Assembly: GCF_900129135.1 (NCBI RefSeq) | Contig: NZ_FQVI01000005.1 | Coordinates: 121,984-185,983 of the forward strand | Length of the DNA stretch: 64,000 nt | From: Lactonifactor longoviformis DSM 17459 | GTDB taxonomy: Bacteria > Bacillota > Clostridia > Lachnospirales > Lachnospiraceae | Direction: 5' to 3' | Part shown: positions 50,698-59,727 of the stretch, in pieces | Layout of the letters: every line of letters begins with the position of its first letter | Position numbering within the stretch: the stretch's first letter is position 1 | Program-made: the position numbers and the translations under genes | The notes under the pieces: generated by a model | Database searches by the model: none | Told to the model about the DNA's origin: nothing | The model's input: only the letters and a program-made list of their open reading frames with translations

Positions 50698-51438
50698 TTG
50701 AATGTATTTGAAGCGGTGAAACAGTCTGTTACCACACGGCAGGCTGCTTCATTCTATGGAATCCGGGTGGGGAGAAACGGCATGGTCTGCTGTCCATTCC
50801 ACAATGACCGCACGCCCAGCATGAAAGTGGACAGCCGCTTTTACTGCTTCGGCTGCGGGGCTTCCGGGGATGTGATCGACTTTGCCGCTTTGCTGCATGG
50901 ATTGGGGAAACGGGAAGCTGCGGTCAGGCTTGCGGAGGACTTCGGCGTTTCCTATGAGAAATCCGGCAATGCGCCGCCAGATAGGAAGCGTCACAACAGG
51001 TCACAGCCCCGGCAAAAATCAGCGGAGCAGAGATTTCAGGAAACGGAACGGTATTGTTTCCGGGTGCTATGCGATTATCAGCGCCTGCTGGAGCATTGGA
51101 AAACAGCATACGCCCCACAGCCGCAGGATGCCATCTGGCATCCTCTTTTTGTGGAAGCGTTGCAGAGGATAAGCTACACAGAATACCTTTTGGATATTTT
51201 GTTATACGGAGAAATAGAAGAAAAAGCGGCATTGATCGCCGCACAGGGAAAGGAGGTGCTGCGGCTTGAACAGCGAATTTCAGAGCTTGCCGCCGGAAAC
51301 GCAGGAAGCGGTCAAAAGGACGATGGACACAATGGAACCGGCGCAGACACCGGAAGAAATCCGGGAGACATTAGAGGGGACGCAGAAAGGCGGCGTGAAG
51401 AACAGCATCCGAAACTGCCTGACGGTGTTCCAGCGTGA
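50698..51438 (+). CDS. CHC2 zinc-finger DNA primase-like protein
   Basis: 246 aa. N-terminal CHC2-type zinc finger CCPFHNDRTPSMKVD with FYCFGCGASGDVIDF, residues ~25-60, followed by a variable helical region. No TOPRIM catalytic domain is visible. TTG 50698 is the likely start, with GGAGGG upstream. Overlaps the VapE-like gene by 173 nt in another frame. Probable replication initiation or priming factor of the element. Confidence 0.85.
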   Translation: MNVFEAVKQSVTTRQAASFYGIRVGRNGMVCCPFHNDRTPSMKVDSRFYCFGCGASGDVIDFAALLHGLGKREAAVRLAEDFGVSYEKSGNAPPDRKRHNRSQPRQKSAEQRFQETERYCFRVLCDYQRLLEHWKTAYAPQPQDAIWHPLFVEALQRISYTEYLLDILLYGEIEEKAALIAAQGKEVLRLEQRISELAAGNAGSGQKDDGHNGTGADTGRNPGDIRGDAERRREEQHPKLPDGVPA

Positions 51439-52663
51439 CCCGCTGTTTCGTGGGGCGCTGCGTCTGAACCTTTTGACGGAGCAGATTGACATTGTGAAGC
51501 CGCTAGGCTGGGAGCGCACCAGTACCACGCTGACCGACATGGACATGAACTACCTGCTTTTGTATCTGGAAGAAAATTACGGGCTTATCAGCGAGAAAAA
51601 GGTGCAGAGCGCCATCAAGATTGTTGCCAATGAAAACCGCTACCATCCGGTCAGGGATTACCTGAACAACCTGCAATGGGACGGCACAGAGCGCATCCGT
51701 TATGCCCTGCATCACTTTCTGGGAGCCGATACGGACGAATACACTTATGAAGCCTTGAAACTGTTCCTGATGGGAGCCATCCGGCGGGTATTCAGACCGG
51801 GGAGCAAGTTTGAGGTCATGCTCTGTCTGGTTGGTGGTCAGGGAGCCGGGAAATCTACCTTTTTCCGGCTGCTGGCAGGCAGGGACGAATGGTTTTCAGA
51901 CGATTTGAAGAAGCTGGACGATGAAAATGTGTACCGCAAGCTTCAAGGGCATTGGATTATCGAGATGTCGGAGATGATCGCCACAGCCAACGCCAAGAGT
52001 ATTGAGGAAATCAAGTCATTCTTAAGCCGCCAGAAAGAAACCTACAAAGTGCCGTATGAGACACATCCGGCAGACCGGCTGCGGCAATGTGTATTTGGAG
52101 GGACGACCAACCGGCAGGACTTTTTACCCCGTGACCGCACCGGCAACCGGCGCTTTCTCCCCGTGACGGTGTACCCGGAACGGGCGGAGGTTCACATACT
52201 GGACGATGAAGCGGCGGCGAGGGCGTATATCGAACAGATGTGGGCGGAAGCCATGACGGTTTACCGCAGTGGGAAGTATAAGCTGTCATTCAGCATGGAA
52301 ATGAACCGATACCTGAACGCCCATCAGCAGGACTTCATGCAGGAGGACACACAGGCTGGCATGATCTACGCCTATTTGGAGGACTACACCGGCGACAGGG
52401 TATGTTCCAAGCAGCTTTATGAGGAAGCGCTGGGGAACTTAAATTCCCCGGCAGACTGGGAGACACGGGCAATCTGCGAGATTATGAATACCGGCATTGC
52501 GGGCGGCATCATACAGGGCTGGGCAGCCTACAAAAGCCCGAAGCGGTATAAGAAATACGGTTCTCAAAAAGGCTGGGAGCGTGTCAACCAAGACCCGCCG
52601 GAGGGGGACGGTTTTCAGGAAATCACGGAAGAAGAAGCCCGGCAAATGGAACTGCCATTCTGA
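51266..52663 (+). CDS. VapE-family (virulence-associated E) primase/helicase-like ATPase
   Basis: 465 aa. Walker A LVGGQGAGKSTFFRLLAG (~190-205), Walker B-like WIIEMSEM and sensor FGGTTNRQDFLPRDRTGNRR are typical of VirE/VapE SF3-like helicases. TTG 51266 follows AAGGAGGTG and lies inside the CHC2 gene. Likely unwinds the element during replication. Followed by the iteron-like cluster. Confidence 0.9.
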   Translation: MNSEFQSLPPETQEAVKRTMDTMEPAQTPEEIRETLEGTQKGGVKNSIRNCLTVFQRDPLFRGALRLNLLTEQIDIVKPLGWERTSTTLTDMDMNYLLLYLEENYGLISEKKVQSAIKIVANENRYHPVRDYLNNLQWDGTERIRYALHHFLGADTDEYTYEALKLFLMGAIRRVFRPGSKFEVMLCLVGGQGAGKSTFFRLLAGRDEWFSDDLKKLDDENVYRKLQGHWIIEMSEMIATANAKSIEEIKSFLSRQKETYKVPYETHPADRLRQCVFGGTTNRQDFLPRDRTGNRRFLPVTVYPERAEVHILDDEAAARAYIEQMWAEAMTVYRSGKYKLSFSMEMNRYLNAHQQDFMQEDTQAGMIYAYLEDYTGDRVCSKQLYEEALGNLNSPADWETRAICEIMNTGIAGGIIQGWAAYKSPKRYKKYGSQKGWERVNQDPPEGDGFQEITEEEARQMELPF

Positions 52664-52672
52664 AAAGCCACC

Positions 52673-52858
52673 GGTTGACAGTTTGGTTAACGCTTCGGTT
52701 GACAGCCGGTTGACGGGGAAAAGCCTGATATTTGGGGCATTTCTCTCCTTTGTCAACCATGTCAACCAAGAAATCAAAGAAAAAGTAAAAAGTAATCATA
52801 GAGCGCCTATGGATTGTTTTCAAAGTCTTTTCTGCCGGTTGACACAGTTTGGTTGACA
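52673..52858. repeat. Iteron-like cluster of GGTTGACA repeats
   Basis: GGTTGAC(A) at 52673, 52697, 52708, 52837 and 52851, degenerate GGTTAAC at 52685, and inverted TGTCAACC at 52751 and 52760; one more inverted copy lies in the VapE gene at 52582. Spacing between neighbours is 9-14 bp within clusters. An A-rich tract lies at 52775-52795. Candidate replication origin or initiator binding region. Confidence 0.6.
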
Positions 52859-52933
52859 TGGAGACAGTCTGCGGCTGTACACCTGCCTGACATTCCCTTG
52901 TCGGGCATATTTCATTTATGGAGGTAACTGCCT

Positions 52934-53119
52934 ATGGCAAAAAGCAAAAACGAGAGCAATAACAAAAACAGCGGCACCCTGCTTACCGAAAAAGACGGCA
53001 CCCAGTATTTTGTCATGGGGAAAGTCCGTATCAAAGTATCGGAGCATTTCGCACAGGATGGGAAGCCGCTTGACAGTCTGCTGGAAGATGTGATCCAGCA
53101 CGCTGCCGCCGCTTCCTGA
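52934..53119 (+). CDS. TnpW-family transposon-encoded protein
   Basis: 61 aa. It has a lysine- and asparagine-rich N-terminus, then GTQYFVMGKVRIKVSEHF and an acidic C-terminal helix. Size and place directly upstream of the recombinase match TnpW of Tn4451-type elements. GGAGGTAAC precedes the ATG. Role unknown. Confidence 0.75.
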   Translation: MAKSKNESNNKNSGTLLTEKDGTQYFVMGKVRIKVSEHFAQDGKPLDSLLEDVIQHAAAAS

Positions 53120-53148
53120 AAAAATACGGAATAACGACTGTCAATCAG

Positions 53149-53207
53149 CCCACGCTTATGATATACTTGTACCAGCGAGTATTGTATAAGCGTGGGTTGT
53201 TTCTTTT
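53149..53207 (+). terminator. Hairpin in the recombinase leader
   Basis: CCCACGCTTAT (53149-53159) pairs with ATAAGCGTGGG (53186-53196), followed by TTGTTTCTTTT. Could terminate the upstream operon or limit recombinase expression. One arm matches the left-end 12-mer at 41476. Confidence 0.65.
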
Positions 53208-53226
53208 AGAAGGAGGATTTTTAACC

Positions 53227-54849
53227 GTGAAACAACCATACAATACAACGATTTATAACACTGCACTATATTTGAGATTGAGCCGTGACGATGAATTACA
53301 GGGGGAAAGCGGCAGTATCCAGACCCAGCGCATGATGCTTAGGCAGTATGCCGCAGAGCATGGGCTGACCGTTGTAGACGAGTACATTGACGATGGATGG
53401 AGCGGGACAAATTTCGAGCGTCCAAGTTTCCAAAGGATGATTGATGACATCGAGGACGGGAAAATCAACTGCGTTGTCACAAAGGATTTATCCCGTCTGG
53501 GAAGAAACTATATCCTGACCGGTCAGTACACGGAAATCTATTTCCCCAGCAAGGGAGTACGCTACATTGCCATCAATGACAATGTGGACACCATCAACGG
53601 AGAAAGCGAGCTTGCCCCGTTCTTAAACATCCTGAATGAAATGCACGCCCGACAGACCAGCAAAAAGGTCAAGGCTGCCATGCACACAAGATTTGCCAAT
53701 GGCGCACACTATGGAGCCTATGCACCGCTGGGCTATGTAAAAGACCCGGACAAAAAAGGTCATCTTCTGATCGACCCGGAAACACGCTGGATTGTAGAGA
53801 AGATTTTTGACCTTGCCGTACACGGGAGGGGTGCCGCCAGCATTACACGGATTCTGGTGGAAGAAAAAGTACCTACCCCCGGCTGGCTGAACTATGAAAG
53901 ATATGGGACTTTCGCCAATATCTACGCCGGTGCGCCCGCAGAAAAAGCCTATGCGTGGACGATAGCACAGGTCAAGAGCATTTTGAAAGAGGAAACCTAC
54001 ATCGGTCACAGCGTTCACAACAAGCAGAGCAACATTTCATTCAAGAACAAGAAAAAGGTGCGGAAGCCGCAGGAAGAATGGTATCGTGTGGAAAATACCC
54101 ACGAAGCCATCATTTCCGAAGAAGTGTTCCAAAAAGTTCAGGAGCTGATTGCAAGCAGACGCAGACGACAGAAGAATGGCACAACGCAGATATTTTCCGG
54201 GCTGGTAAAATGTGCGGACTGCGGATGGTCATTGGCTTATGGTGTAAACAGCCAGAACAAAAATCCCTATGCACACTACCATTGCAGTAAGTACGGACAG
54301 GGATTACGCCAGTGTTCCATGCACTATATCCGCTATGATGTACTGTATGCCTATGTGCTTGCAAGACTGCAATACTGGTCTATGATGGTACAGAAAGACG
54401 AGGACAAGCTGCTGAAACGGCTGCTCAATGCCAGCGACAGGGAAAGAAACTCTGCGAAGAAAAAGCAGGCTGCGGAGCTGAAAAAGGCAGAGAAGCGTAA
54501 AGCCGAGGTTGACGGGCTGTTTGCTAAAATGTATGAGGACTGGTCTGCCGGACGCATAACCGAGTATAACTTCAATATGCTGTCCGAGAAGTACCAGAAC
54601 GAGCAAAAGGAACTTGAAACAAAAATAAGACAGCTTCACGAAACGATGGAAGCCGCCGTACAGACCGCAGCGGATGCTGAAAAGTGGATTGCCCTAATGA
54701 AACAGTATGTCAACCCTGTGGAGCTGACCGCCGAACTTCTGAACACTCTAATTGAAAAAATAACCGTCCACGAAGCTGTCAAGGGCGAGGACGGAAGTCG
54801 TGAGCAGGAAGTAGAAATCTACTACCGCTTCATCGGCAAAATCGACTGA
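53227..54849 (+). CDS. Large serine site-specific recombinase (TnpX/TndX-like)
   Basis: 540 aa. Resolvase catalytic domain with Ser19 in ALYLRLSRDDE, plus GSIQTQRMML and VTKDLSRLGRNYI. The recombinase domain covers ~170-290. Zinc ribbon CADCGWSLAYG is followed by YHCSKYGQG and a C-terminal coiled-coil. GTG 53227 follows AAGGAGG; the longer in-frame extension from 53158 runs through the leader hairpin and is unlikely. Mediates excision and insertion at GG-core att sites flanking 41435-54893. Confidence 0.93.
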   Translation: MKQPYNTTIYNTALYLRLSRDDELQGESGSIQTQRMMLRQYAAEHGLTVVDEYIDDGWSGTNFERPSFQRMIDDIEDGKINCVVTKDLSRLGRNYILTGQYTEIYFPSKGVRYIAINDNVDTINGESELAPFLNILNEMHARQTSKKVKAAMHTRFANGAHYGAYAPLGYVKDPDKKGHLLIDPETRWIVEKIFDLAVHGRGAASITRILVEEKVPTPGWLNYERYGTFANIYAGAPAEKAYAWTIAQVKSILKEETYIGHSVHNKQSNISFKNKKKVRKPQEEWYRVENTHEAIISEEVFQKVQELIASRRRRQKNGTTQIFSGLVKCADCGWSLAYGVNSQNKNPYAHYHCSKYGQGLRQCSMHYIRYDVLYAYVLARLQYWSMMVQKDEDKLLKRLLNASDRERNSAKKKQAAELKKAEKRKAEVDGLFAKMYEDWSAGRITEYNFNMLSEKYQNEQKELETKIRQLHETMEAAVQTAADAEKWIALMKQYVNPVELTAELLNTLIEKITVHEAVKGEDGSREQEVEIYYRFIGKID

Positions 54850-54870
54850 CCTTTCTTTTTTACCCAACAA

Positions 54871-54893
54871 TATCTTTAATTAAGGGAAACGGG
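54871..54893. repeat. Right terminal inverted repeat and attR of the transposon
   Basis: TATCTTTAATTAAGGGAAAC (54871-54890), then G and core GG (54892-54893). Joining 41434 to 54894 gives GAGACCGGCCAGAGC, restoring codons ETGQS of the XRE gene. Confidence 0.8.
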
Positions 54894-55881
54894 CCAGAGC
54901 TATCCGGATATTGCGATCCTCCCCCAGCTGGCCGCATATTTTAACATCAGTATTGACGAGCTTATGGGTTACGAACCCCAGCTGGGGAAAGAGGAGATCC
55001 GCAGACTGTACAGCCGCCTGGCGGCCGCATTTTCCCAGAGACCTTTTGGTGAGGTATATGAGGAGTGCCATGAAATGATACGCAAGTATTATTCCTGCTT
55101 TCCTCTGCTTCTTAACATGGCGAATCTTTTATTAAACCATTATGCCCTGGCTCCTGATCCGGAGACCGGAAAGGGAATTCTGGAGGAGATTATAAGACTG
55201 AGCATCCGTGTAAAAGAAGGCAGCAGGGATATTTTCCTCATACGTCAGGCCAATGTTTTGGAGGCAACAGGCTATCTGGAGATGGGAGAGCCTAAAAGGG
55301 CATTGGCTCTTCTGCAGGATACCGTAATGCCTATACTGGGAGAAGAAATCCTCCTTTCCTGTGCATATGAGCAGACCGGCCAGAGAGATAAGGCAGTAGA
55401 GACTCTCCAGATAGACATGTACCAGAAGGTGATAGGCCTGATAGGTGACGCACAGAAGTATCTTATGCTTCATATGCATGAGAAAGAGGCTTTTCGGGAA
55501 ACGGTACAGCGGATGACTGCCGTGTCGGACTGCTTCCGTCTGGACCAGCTGCACCCTATGTCTATGGGGAACCTCTACTATGTTGCGGCTCTTGGATTTC
55601 TGTCGCAGAAGAGCAGAGAAGAGGCTTTGGATATGCTGGAGCGGTTTGCTGAGGTATGGATACAGATAGAGCTTCCGGTAAAGCTTCACGGGGATGAGTA
55701 CTTTGATAAGCTGGGCGGATGGTTCAAAGAATTTGACCTGGGGGATCAGGCGCCTTTAAACGATAATGTAATTAAAAAGAGTCTTCTGGAGGCCCTGTCC
55801 CCTGCATCTGGAGTAGGGGAGCTGGCCGGGGACCCCAGATTCGAGCTGCTAGTGAGAAGAATGAAAAATAAGCTGAATTAA
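54892..55881 (+). pseudogene. 3' fragment of the interrupted XRE-family regulator gene
   Basis: Frame opens at the transposon junction with GQSYPDIAILPQLAAYFNIS and IDELMGYEPQLGKEE, the end of an HTH_3 domain, and runs to a stop at 55881 (about 329 codons). The remainder is helical and TPR-like (FPLLLNMANLLLNHYALAP, LEATGYLEMGEPKRALALLQ). Internal translation from ATG 54964 is conceivable but lacks a clear ribosome site. Intact, it would encode ~368 aa, an XRE regulator with a tetratricopeptide-like C-terminus. Confidence 0.85.
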
Positions 55882-55893
55882 GGGGATGGAAGG

Positions 55894-56595
55894 ATGAGAA
55901 GCTATACAAAAGAGGAATTGGGAAAAATTTTAAAAGAAAGAAAGCAGGGACAGGTCCTGGAACTTAGAGAGAGCAGCTTTGAAGATATGGATCTGTCGGG
56001 ATGGGACCTGGGAAACATAGATTTTGGATGGAGCAATTTCAAGAATGTACGGCTGGACGGAGCAATTTTTCGGAATGCGGATCTTTCCAATACTTATTTT
56101 CCGGGCTGTTCTCTCAGAAGGGTGGATTTTACAGGAGCGGATCTTGCGGGCACTACTATGAGATTCTGTGATCTGTCGTATTCCTGCATCTGCGGAGCTA
56201 ATTTATTCTCCGGAGTATTTGAGGGGGCTGTCCTTACAGGACTGGAAGCAGATGAGAACACCAGGTTTTACCGGATGCCCTGCCCCGAGTCCGGCGCCTT
56301 TGTAGCTTATAAAAAATGCTTTGACTTCAGAATCGTGCAGCTTTTGGTTCCTGCAGATGCCAGGCGGTGTTCTGCCACGAACCGGGCCTGCAGATGTGAT
56401 AAGGCTAAGGTGCTGTCCATTAAAAGTGTGGATGAGACCCAGTCATTTCCGGAAGCCAGATCTTATGTAGATGAGAACTTTGTCTACCGGGTGGGGGAGG
56501 TTTCCCGGGTGGAAGACTTTAACCCTGACCGCTGGGTGGAGTCTACCACAGGGATTCACTTCTGGATGACCAGAGAAGAAGCAGTCAATTACTAG
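55894..56595 (+). CDS. Pentapeptide-repeat protein
   Basis: 233 aa. Residues ~25-125 contain A(D/N)LXX-type repeats (SSFEDMDLSGWDLGNIDFGW, ADLSNTYFPGCSLRRVDFTG, ADLAGTTMRFCDLSY) forming a right-handed beta-helix. The C-terminal ~100 residues are a different domain with conserved Cys and Trp (SATNRACRCDKAKVLSI, GIHFWMTREEAV). ATG follows GGAAGG, 12 nt after the XRE fragment, so likely the same operon originally. Function unknown. Confidence 0.85.
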   Translation: MRSYTKEELGKILKERKQGQVLELRESSFEDMDLSGWDLGNIDFGWSNFKNVRLDGAIFRNADLSNTYFPGCSLRRVDFTGADLAGTTMRFCDLSYSCICGANLFSGVFEGAVLTGLEADENTRFYRMPCPESGAFVAYKKCFDFRIVQLLVPADARRCSATNRACRCDKAKVLSIKSVDETQSFPEARSYVDENFVYRVGEVSRVEDFNPDRWVESTTGIHFWMTREEAVNY

Positions 56596-56612
56596 CAGGA
56601 GAGAGGGAAGAG

Positions 56613-57356
56613 ATGAAGAAAGTCAGAAGAGAGGGTACCGTCCGTGTGGAGGATGCGGAGATTTATTTTCGTGTAGTGGGAGAGGGGAGGCCGGTGGTTC
56701 TCCTGCACGGAAATGGGGAAGACCATACTGCCTTCCGGGCCCAGATTCAGAGGTTTTGCGAAGAATATCAGCTGGTTCTGATAGACAGCAGAGGGCATGG
56801 AAAATCGTCTCTGGGCTGCCGGAGCCTTACCTTTCCCCTGATGGCCAATGATATTCTTCAGGTACTGAATTATCTGGAGATAGAAGCTCCGGTGATTCTG
56901 GGCTTCAGCGATGGGGCAAACCTGGCCCTGCAGTATGCTGTCTTGTATCCCGGGCGGCTGAGTGCACTGATAGCAGTCAGCGGAAACTGGACCCCCAGGG
57001 GAATGAAATTCTGGTTTTACCAGGGGGTAAAATGGATGCATCTCTGGTGGAGCCTGGCCGCTCATTTTCACTGGAAAGCCCGCAGTAAAAAAGAGCTGTA
57101 CGGCCTGATGGCCCTTTATCCGAAGCTGACAGAGGAGGAACTTAAGGGTATACCGGTTCCTGCCCTGGTCATTGCGGCTGACAAAGATATGATTCGGGAG
57201 TCTCACACAAGAAAGCTGGCAGAACTTCTGCCGGATGCCAGGCTGAAAATTATTAAAAATGCAAATCATATGTCCATATACGGGAGACCCGAAGCCTACA
57301 ACGTTGTGATTCACAGATTTTTGCGAGAGCTGGAAAAAAAAGACGACGCTTTTTGA
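56613..57356 (+). CDS. Alpha/beta hydrolase fold protein
   Basis: 247 aa. Oxyanion region LLHGNGEDHTAF, nucleophile elbow GFSDGAN (Ser ~105), acid in VIAADKDMI and His in NANHMSI complete a serine-hydrolase triad. LIDSRGHGKSS is typical of the fold. It has no signal peptide. Follows the pentapeptide gene by 17 nt in probable operon. Substrate unknown. Confidence 0.88.
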   Translation: MKKVRREGTVRVEDAEIYFRVVGEGRPVVLLHGNGEDHTAFRAQIQRFCEEYQLVLIDSRGHGKSSLGCRSLTFPLMANDILQVLNYLEIEAPVILGFSDGANLALQYAVLYPGRLSALIAVSGNWTPRGMKFWFYQGVKWMHLWWSLAAHFHWKARSKKELYGLMALYPKLTEEELKGIPVPALVIAADKDMIRESHTRKLAELLPDARLKIIKNANHMSIYGRPEAYNVVIHRFLRELEKKDDAF

Positions 57357-57372
57357 GCATCGTCTTTCTTCT
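57335..57372. terminator. Bidirectional terminator between hydrolase and kinase genes
   Basis: Stem AAAGACGA/TCGTCTTT (57339-57346 with 57360-57367) with A-rich and T-rich flanks. It overlaps the hydrolase stop codon. Confidence 0.7.
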
Positions 57373-57396
57373 TAGAATCTATCAAACGGTTCGTCA

Positions 57397-59727
57397 TCAA
57401 TCATGTTTGGGTATGACATCCTCACTGCTTTGCGGACCTTCCAGAAATAAGGGATCTTCTGTATCAGCAGTCTGGGGTTTCTCCGGCGCGGGCGGAGCCT
57501 GCTTTTCCAGCGGCCACCGTATGGTCACCTTGAACAGATCCGCGTCTGTGGTAATATGCATGGTTCCATTCTGTAAATCTACAAAGCTTTTGGCGATGGC
57601 CAGCCCCAGGCCGGAGCCTTCGGTATTTCTGGCGGAATCACCCCGCACAAATCGCTCTGTAATCTCTTCCGGATTAAAGTTTAATTCCTGGGCAGACACA
57701 TTCTTCATAGTAATCACTGCCTCACCGGAGACGGCCTCCACAGTAATATAAACCCGTGAATGGCTCAGGGAATACTTTAGTATATTGATCAGCAGGTTTT
57801 CAAATACCCGGTAGGTTTTCTGACTGTCCAGAGTCAGGCTGATTTTCTCATCCGGGAGATTCCAGCGGAAGTCCAGGGTGGACTGAGAAATCTTATCGTT
57901 CAGTTCAAATGCTACCTGCTTTAGAAGATTAACGATATCCACTCTCATTAGATTCAGAGTAACATTCTTACTGGTTGCCTTGCTGATCTCGAACAAATCC
58001 TCAATCAGTGCTTTCAGCCGCAGAGATTTTTGCTCCAGGATATCAATATAGGAGCGGTGTATCTCCGGGGAAAGGTCTTCATTTTTCAATAGATTCACAT
58101 AAGTTATGATGGCAGTGAGAGGAGTCTTCAGATCGTGGGATACATTCGTAATCAAATCTGTTTTCATGCGCTCGCTTTTGACTTCTTCCTCTACCGCTTT
58201 TTTAAAACCGGTCTGTATCTTCTGAATCTCTCCTTTAAACGGTTCAAAGACACCTAAATCTTCGTCTATGGTTACATCCAGATTGCCTTCTGCAATGGCA
58301 TTGGTAGTAGATAATAATTTTTTATATTTCGTTTTTAAATCGTTAAAGTATTTCTGCAGGACAAAGAACAGTACAATGGAATAGAGGATCAGAGCCCCGA
58401 TTCCGAAGAACCAGAAACTGCAGATGAGAGCCAGTATAATGAAGTTAATTCCCACTATTTTCAAAATGGTACGGTTTAATTTATCCTGAAAATCCAAATG
58501 GTCAAATGAGTGATACACTTTGACACACCCCCGTTTGATCCATGCGAAGAAACGGTAGATTAATGTTCTTTCTCTGAAGTACCGCCGCAGTCCAAGGGTA
58601 AATATATTTCTGAGGCAGGACACAATCCAATATACCAGGGCAAAGATCAGGCACCACCATAAGAGGTTCCAGGCAATGGATAAGCTTTCAATTACGTACG
58701 GGTTTTTGAGGCCGGCCTGTTTTAATGTCTTTGTTACAATTCCTTCATTGGTGATCACCACCAGATGAACAATGGCACTGACAATAAGGCCAAGAGGAAC
58801 AAAGCCCAAAAGTGCTGCCTCCATGGGTGCCCGGAAAATTTTTTCGTTTCCTGTCCCCAGGGGACGGATAAACGGGAGGAGCAGAGCGGCGATCCCTACC
58901 AGGGCCACAAGGAATAGTAATGTCTGGTAAACAACTCCTGAATCAATGTACCCATGATACCTGCTTTCCAGATCCAGACTTAAATAAGCATTGGCGTTTT
59001 CCCTTGTCATACCATAGATAAATGTACGGTTTTGAGGAAACTGGAAGGAATAGCTGGCAGAGAGACTGGTGGATCCGTAATAGCTTTCATAGTAATAGTC
59101 ATCCACAGGATCCTTTCGCCCCAGGGATTCCAGAAGATTAGAGAGCTCTTTGGAATTATTCCCAAAGGTATTGAGAACAGTTAAATTTCCTCCCTGATCG
59201 TACTGCATAGCGACACCCCAGAGATATTTTTGATCTTTATCCCTGGTAAGGGACTCCAGAAGACTTCCTGTTACATTTTGATCCAGAATTTGTTCGTTTT
59301 CATCCAAGACCTGATACTCCAGATTTCCCCTTACATTGTCGAAGGAGGACTGCCAGGACCGGTATTCCTGAAGAATATTGTTTTTGAAATCTGTCAGTGC
59401 CGATGCATAAGCATCCTGTTCGTCCCAGGCTTCTTCCATGCCCTCAGAGACGGAGGCAGCTTCAGCATCCTTTAAATCAGGAAAGAATATCTGATTGGGC
59501 AAAATGGTTCGCCCTTCTTTTCTCTGTGCTTCTTCTGTATATAATACGTAATTGCCGTATATTATCTGACGTAAAAATTGTGCATCGGTATAAAAATTTT
59601 CTTTGTATGCAGAGGATTCCCGATCCAGAAATGGATATAGGCGTACCATCCCAACGGAAGGCAGCAATATAACCAATAGTATAATCAGGACTGCAAGCTT
59701 ATGGCTGTTTTTCGATTTTGTATCCAA
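57397..59727 (-). CDS. Large sensor histidine kinase
   Basis: 776 aa. One N-terminal membrane helix (~12-30), an extracytoplasmic domain to ~260, then multiple membrane segments (~265-460), a HAMP-like linker, H-box NVSHDLKTPLTAIITYVNLL, N-box LLINILKYSLSHS and G-boxes FVRGDSARNTEGSGLGLAIA. The proline-rich acidic tail (~745-776) is unusual. TTG 59727 overlaps the regulator gene and has GGTGGTGTGGGGAG upstream. Signal unknown; partner is the regulator at 59699. Confidence 0.9.
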   Translation of the reverse strand: MDTKSKNSHKLAVLIILLVILLPSVGMVRLYPFLDRESSAYKENFYTDAQFLRQIIYGNYVLYTEEAQRKEGRTILPNQIFFPDLKDAEAASVSEGMEEAWDEQDAYASALTDFKNNILQEYRSWQSSFDNVRGNLEYQVLDENEQILDQNVTGSLLESLTRDKDQKYLWGVAMQYDQGGNLTVLNTFGNNSKELSNLLESLGRKDPVDDYYYESYYGSTSLSASYSFQFPQNRTFIYGMTRENANAYLSLDLESRYHGYIDSGVVYQTLLFLVALVGIAALLLPFIRPLGTGNEKIFRAPMEAALLGFVPLGLIVSAIVHLVVITNEGIVTKTLKQAGLKNPYVIESLSIAWNLLWWCLIFALVYWIVSCLRNIFTLGLRRYFRERTLIYRFFAWIKRGCVKVYHSFDHLDFQDKLNRTILKIVGINFIILALICSFWFFGIGALILYSIVLFFVLQKYFNDLKTKYKKLLSTTNAIAEGNLDVTIDEDLGVFEPFKGEIQKIQTGFKKAVEEEVKSERMKTDLITNVSHDLKTPLTAIITYVNLLKNEDLSPEIHRSYIDILEQKSLRLKALIEDLFEISKATSKNVTLNLMRVDIVNLLKQVAFELNDKISQSTLDFRWNLPDEKISLTLDSQKTYRVFENLLINILKYSLSHSRVYITVEAVSGEAVITMKNVSAQELNFNPEEITERFVRGDSARNTEGSGLGLAIAKSFVDLQNGTMHITTDADLFKVTIRWPLEKQAPPAPEKPQTADTEDPLFLEGPQSSEDVIPKHD

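Larger units (their letters stand above)
41435..54893 (+). mobile_element. Tn4451-like mobilizable transposon (about 13.5 kb) with Bce-like resistance cargo
   Basis: Bounded by 18/20 inverted repeats and GG cores. Contents from left: ABC exporter, two-component system, DUF6076-type gene (all minus strand), then plus-strand excisionase-like gene, oriT, DUF3847, MOBQ relaxase, primase, VapE helicase, iteron-like cluster, TnpW and large serine recombinase. There are no type IV secretion genes, so it is mobilizable rather than self-transmissible. Inserted in an XRE regulator gene. The expected circle joint is GGGAAACGGGAGTTTCCC, nearly palindromic, as expected for a serine-integrase attP. Confidence 0.88.

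Noticed and set aside
52673..52858. GGTTGACA cluster as a set of -35 promoter boxes
   Set aside because: TTGACA recurs but no matching -10 boxes occur 16-18 bp downstream of most copies, and inverted copies argue for a protein-binding array.
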